A DNA stretch of 64,000 nucleotides from Lacihabitans soyangensis. GTDB taxonomy: Bacteria; Bacteroidota; Bacteroidia; Cytophagales; Spirosomataceae. Position numbers and translations under genes: made by a program. This document shows, piece after piece, positions 61,965 through 64,000 of the stretch (its first letter is position 1; each line of letters opens with the position of its first letter). The DNA lies in the NCBI RefSeq assembly GCF_024343775.1, contig NZ_RJUF01000006.1, positions 25,202 through 89,201 on the forward strand, given 5' to 3'. The notes below the pieces were generated by a model, which was not told the DNA's origin, ran no database searches, and worked only from the letters and a program-made list of their open reading frames with translations.

Positions 61965-63581
61965 ATGAGAAAAAAAAGCAAAAAAACTAACTGCTGCTCT
62001 GAAGATTCTAATTTGATAAATTTATGCGAATCTATTCCAGTTGCAAATACCTACTTAGAAATAGATTCACAACAGTTGGCTAATTTAGGTATATCCGATA
62101 GATATTTCAATAGAAATTATTACAACGGAATAAATCCCTTGACGGACTCAACTGATTTAATTTTAAGACAAAATAATTTTAGAACAAGTTTACTCTCCGA
62201 TAAGAACCATTGCTCAAATTTAGAAGGATTTGTTTCAGTTTCAAATAGCTACTTGGGAGTTGGTTCGCCCCAAATAGCTACCATTGGTGCCTCTGATAAA
62301 TATTTTAATAGAAATGTTTATTCTGGAGTAAATGCAGTGGCAAACTCAACTGATTTAATTTTGGGACAAAGTACTATTAGAACAAGTGTACTTTCTGACA
62401 ACAAGTATTTGTTAAATTTAAATGAATCTGTTTCAACTGCAAGTACTTATTTGGGTGTAGGTTCGCCTCAAATAGCTACCATTGATGTATCGGATAAATA
62501 TTTTAATAGGAATATTTATCCTGGAGTAAATGCGGTGGCAAACTCAACTGATTTAATTTTGGGACAAAGTACTATTAGAACAAGTGTACTTTCTGACAAC
62601 AAGCATTTGCTAAATTTAAATGAATCTGTTTCAACTGCAAGTACTTATTTGGGAGTAGGTTCGCCTCAAATAGCTATCAATGATGTTTCGGATAAATATT
62701 TTAATAGGAATATTTATCCTAGTGTAAATGCGGTGGCAAACTCAATTGATTTAATTTTGGGACAAAGTACTATTAGAACAAGTGTACTTTATGACAACAA
62801 GCATTTGCTAAATTTGAATGAATCTGTTTCAACTGCAAGTACTTATTTTGGAGTAGGTTCACCCCAATTAGCTATCACCAGTGCATCGGACAAATATTTT
62901 GATAAGAGCGTTTATTCTGGGGTAAATCACTTGCCAAGTACAACTGATTTTATTTCAGGTAAGAGTACTATTTCACCAAGTTTACTTTCTGACAAGAGCC
63001 AATGGACAAGTTTAGTTGGAGCTGTTTCAGTTGCAAATACATCTTTGGGAATAGGTTCTTTCGAATTGTCGAACTTTAATGCAGTCGATAAATATTCCAA
63101 TAGGAGTGTTTATTCTGGAGTAAATCACTTGGCAAGTACAACTGATTTTATTTTAGGAAAGAGTACTATTTCACCAACTTTACTCTCTGATAAGAACCAA
63201 TGGTCAAGTATAGCTGGTGCTAATTATTTTGGAAGTGATAATAAATTTGTGGAAAGTCTAAACATTGGCCACTTAAATAAGCAATTAGGTAAAAATGGTT
63301 ATTTAACAAATCCGATTTCTGCAATTAAAGAATATGATGTTTTTAATATAGGTAATGACTTTTTAAAAATAGAAAATAAAGATTTAGAAAGATGTATTAA
63401 GCAAGAATGCCAAAGGATTGCTGAAATGGTTAAAATTGACCCAAATCATATTGGTTTGGAAGCATGTGGAACATCTCAAAAGCCAATTTTTAATATTTAC
63501 TTTGTTTTTACTGGGTCTATTACAAGTAACAATTTACAAATAGGGGATAAGAATATAACAATAGTCAATTATGGAAAGTAA
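61965..63581 (+). CDS. Unrecognised protein with six 66-residue tandem repeats
   Basis: 538 residues from the ATG (MRKKSKKTNCCSEDSNLINL); TTG two codons earlier is less likely. Six repeats of exactly 66 residues fill nucleotides 62031-63218, with consensus S-V-S-x-A-x-T-Y-L-G-V-G-S-P-Q-x-A, then D-K-Y-F-N-R-N-x-Y-x-G-V-N, T-D-L-I-L-G-Q-S-T-I, and L-S-D-N-K-x-x-x-N-L. Copies 2-4 are almost identical at DNA level. The C-terminal 120 residues are different and end in NNLQIGDKNITIVNYG. No signal peptide or membrane helix. Function unknown. Overlaps the next gene by 11 bases. Confidence 0.75.
   Translation: MRKKSKKTNCCSEDSNLINLCESIPVANTYLEIDSQQLANLGISDRYFNRNYYNGINPLTDSTDLILRQNNFRTSLLSDKNHCSNLEGFVSVSNSYLGVGSPQIATIGASDKYFNRNVYSGVNAVANSTDLILGQSTIRTSVLSDNKYLLNLNESVSTASTYLGVGSPQIATIDVSDKYFNRNIYPGVNAVANSTDLILGQSTIRTSVLSDNKHLLNLNESVSTASTYLGVGSPQIAINDVSDKYFNRNIYPSVNAVANSIDLILGQSTIRTSVLYDNKHLLNLNESVSTASTYFGVGSPQLAITSASDKYFDKSVYSGVNHLPSTTDFISGKSTISPSLLSDKSQWTSLVGAVSVANTSLGIGSFELSNFNAVDKYSNRSVYSGVNHLASTTDFILGKSTISPTLLSDKNQWSSIAGANYFGSDNKFVESLNIGHLNKQLGKNGYLTNPISAIKEYDVFNIGNDFLKIENKDLERCIKQECQRIAEMVKIDPNHIGLEACGTSQKPIFNIYFVFTGSITSNNLQIGDKNITIVNYGK
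62031..63218 (+). repeat. Six in-frame 198-bp tandem repeats
   Basis: Unit starts: 62031, 62229, 62427, 62625, 62823, 63021. Units 2, 3 and 4 differ at few bases, units 1, 5 and 6 are more diverged. Copy number may vary in relatives by recombination. Confidence 0.9.
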
Positions 63582-63939
63582 ATACAGTTTTCCTAATGCA
63601 GTATTTAATGCAAATAATATCGCAATAGGTGATAATAATCAAAATTTATTCTTTGATGAAAATTCAAATGAGAATTATACGCCTATTGAAAAAGAATTAG
63701 TCAGTCTAATTTTTCAAAATACTGCCAATGATAAAGAGCGGGAAGAATTACTTTCTATGTTAAAAAACTATCGAGATTCTTCTGAAGATGAAAAAGATAA
63801 AGTTAAACCTATATTCTTTAAAAAATTTAAAGATTTATCTGAAAAAACTTCGATTGCTACCATTGCAAAAATTGCTTCGGAGTATTTTGGAAACAATTTT
63901 TCCGACCTGAAAGACTATGTTGAAGCTTCTGTCAAATAA
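63571..63939 (+). CDS. Unrecognised small protein with IGDNN motif
   Basis: A 122-residue acidic protein. Its N-terminal segment FNANNIAIGDNNQNLFF repeats the theme of the C-terminus of the gene before (LQIGDKNITIVNYG), and the rest is helical (IEKELVSLIFQNTANDKEREELL and so on). The start codon lies 11 bases inside the preceding gene (ATGGAAAGTAA), which implies coupled translation and a working pair. No family is known to me. A possible short hairpin GGGGTT/AACCCC follows at 63940-63970. Confidence 0.75.
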   Translation: MESKYSFPNAVFNANNIAIGDNNQNLFFDENSNENYTPIEKELVSLIFQNTANDKEREELLSMLKNYRDSSEDEKDKVKPIFFKKFKDLSEKTSIATIAKIASEYFGNNFSDLKDYVEASVK

Positions 63940-63943
63940 GGGG

Positions 63944-64000
63944 TTAAGACTTTTTGGATTTAAAAACCCCACTATTATAGCCCATATCATCTTGGAAATT
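63944..64000 (-). CDS. Partial C-terminus of a minus-strand gene
   Basis: The minus strand from 64000 is open to a TAA at 63944-63946 and would end in NFQDDMGYNSGVFKSKKS. Only 18 residues are visible, so this is a tentative call with no family assignment. Confidence 0.3.
   Translation of the reverse strand, partial: NFQDDMGYNSGVFKSKKS

Noticed and set aside
62031..63218. CRISPR-like array
   Set aside because: The 198-bp repeats are contiguous, in frame and coding, without spacers.

Overview
The window is AT-rich bacterial DNA from a Bacteroidota genome, most likely an aerobic, pigmented, polymer-degrading member of the Cytophagales. The evidence is -33 TTTG / -7 TAnnTTTG promoters, a type IX secretion (T9SS) tail on one exported protein, abundant Sec signal peptides and lipoproteins, a DUF1800/DUF1501 pair, DUF1080 and PVC-type cytochrome proteins, GH2 and GH97 glycosidases, and a crtI/crtB carotenoid operon. 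The genus assignment is not attempted; no 16S gene is present.

Layout. 1-11 kb: a cut-off regulator-like gene, an exported amidohydrolase, a DUF1080 protein, the DUF1800-DUF1501 pair, a BlaR1/BlaI-type sensor pair with a clear operator, and anmK. 11-13.4 kb: an 8-bp tandem repeat, a membrane Fe-S oxidoreductase with a palindromic operator, tRNA-Phe, and a small GIY-YIG element that ends in a duplicated and modified tRNA 3' end. 13.4-22.4 kb: exported proteins, including a PIG-L deacetylase, two DUF3857 paralogues and a large MORN-repeat protein. 22.5-28.5 kb: ECF sigma-crtI-crtB, then priA, separated by three copies of a fixed-spacing inverted repeat. 29-40 kb: a PmoA-like/PVC/HEAT/cytochrome c fusion, a REP-like cluster, dienelactone hydrolase, GH2, a phytase-esterase-like protein, a cupin and CotH. 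40-47.5 kb: EamA transporter, acyltransferase, vanadium haloperoxidase-type protein, serine hydrolase, mreD-mreC-mreB, merC. 47.7-52.2 kb: fadB-like and thiolase genes, msrA. 52.6-60 kb: a fused HExxH/CBM protein, cysteine desulfurase, GH97, a decayed small gene, a B12/radical SAM protein. 60.2-64 kb: an accessory segment with XRE-ImmA plus PIN genes and an unrecognised repeat-protein gene pair.

How genes work together. Related palindromes (core TATGC-NN-GCATA) sit on the promoters of both the beta-oxidation genes at 47.7 kb and the Fe-S oxidoreductase at 12.5 kb, suggesting one fatty-acid regulon linking acyl-CoA breakdown to electron transfer. The carotenoid operon has three TTGTTTAA-N16-TTAAACAA sites upstream, suggesting strong control by one dimeric or oligomeric regulator not encoded here. 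mreBCD sets cell shape but is followed by a serine hydrolase instead of PBP2/RodA genes.

Most unusual parts: the tRNA-Phe/GIY-YIG element (12.7-13.2 kb), the triple operator (25.4-25.5 kb), and the repeat-protein/IGDNN gene pair (62-63.9 kb). Family names come from motif recognition by eye; no searches were run.
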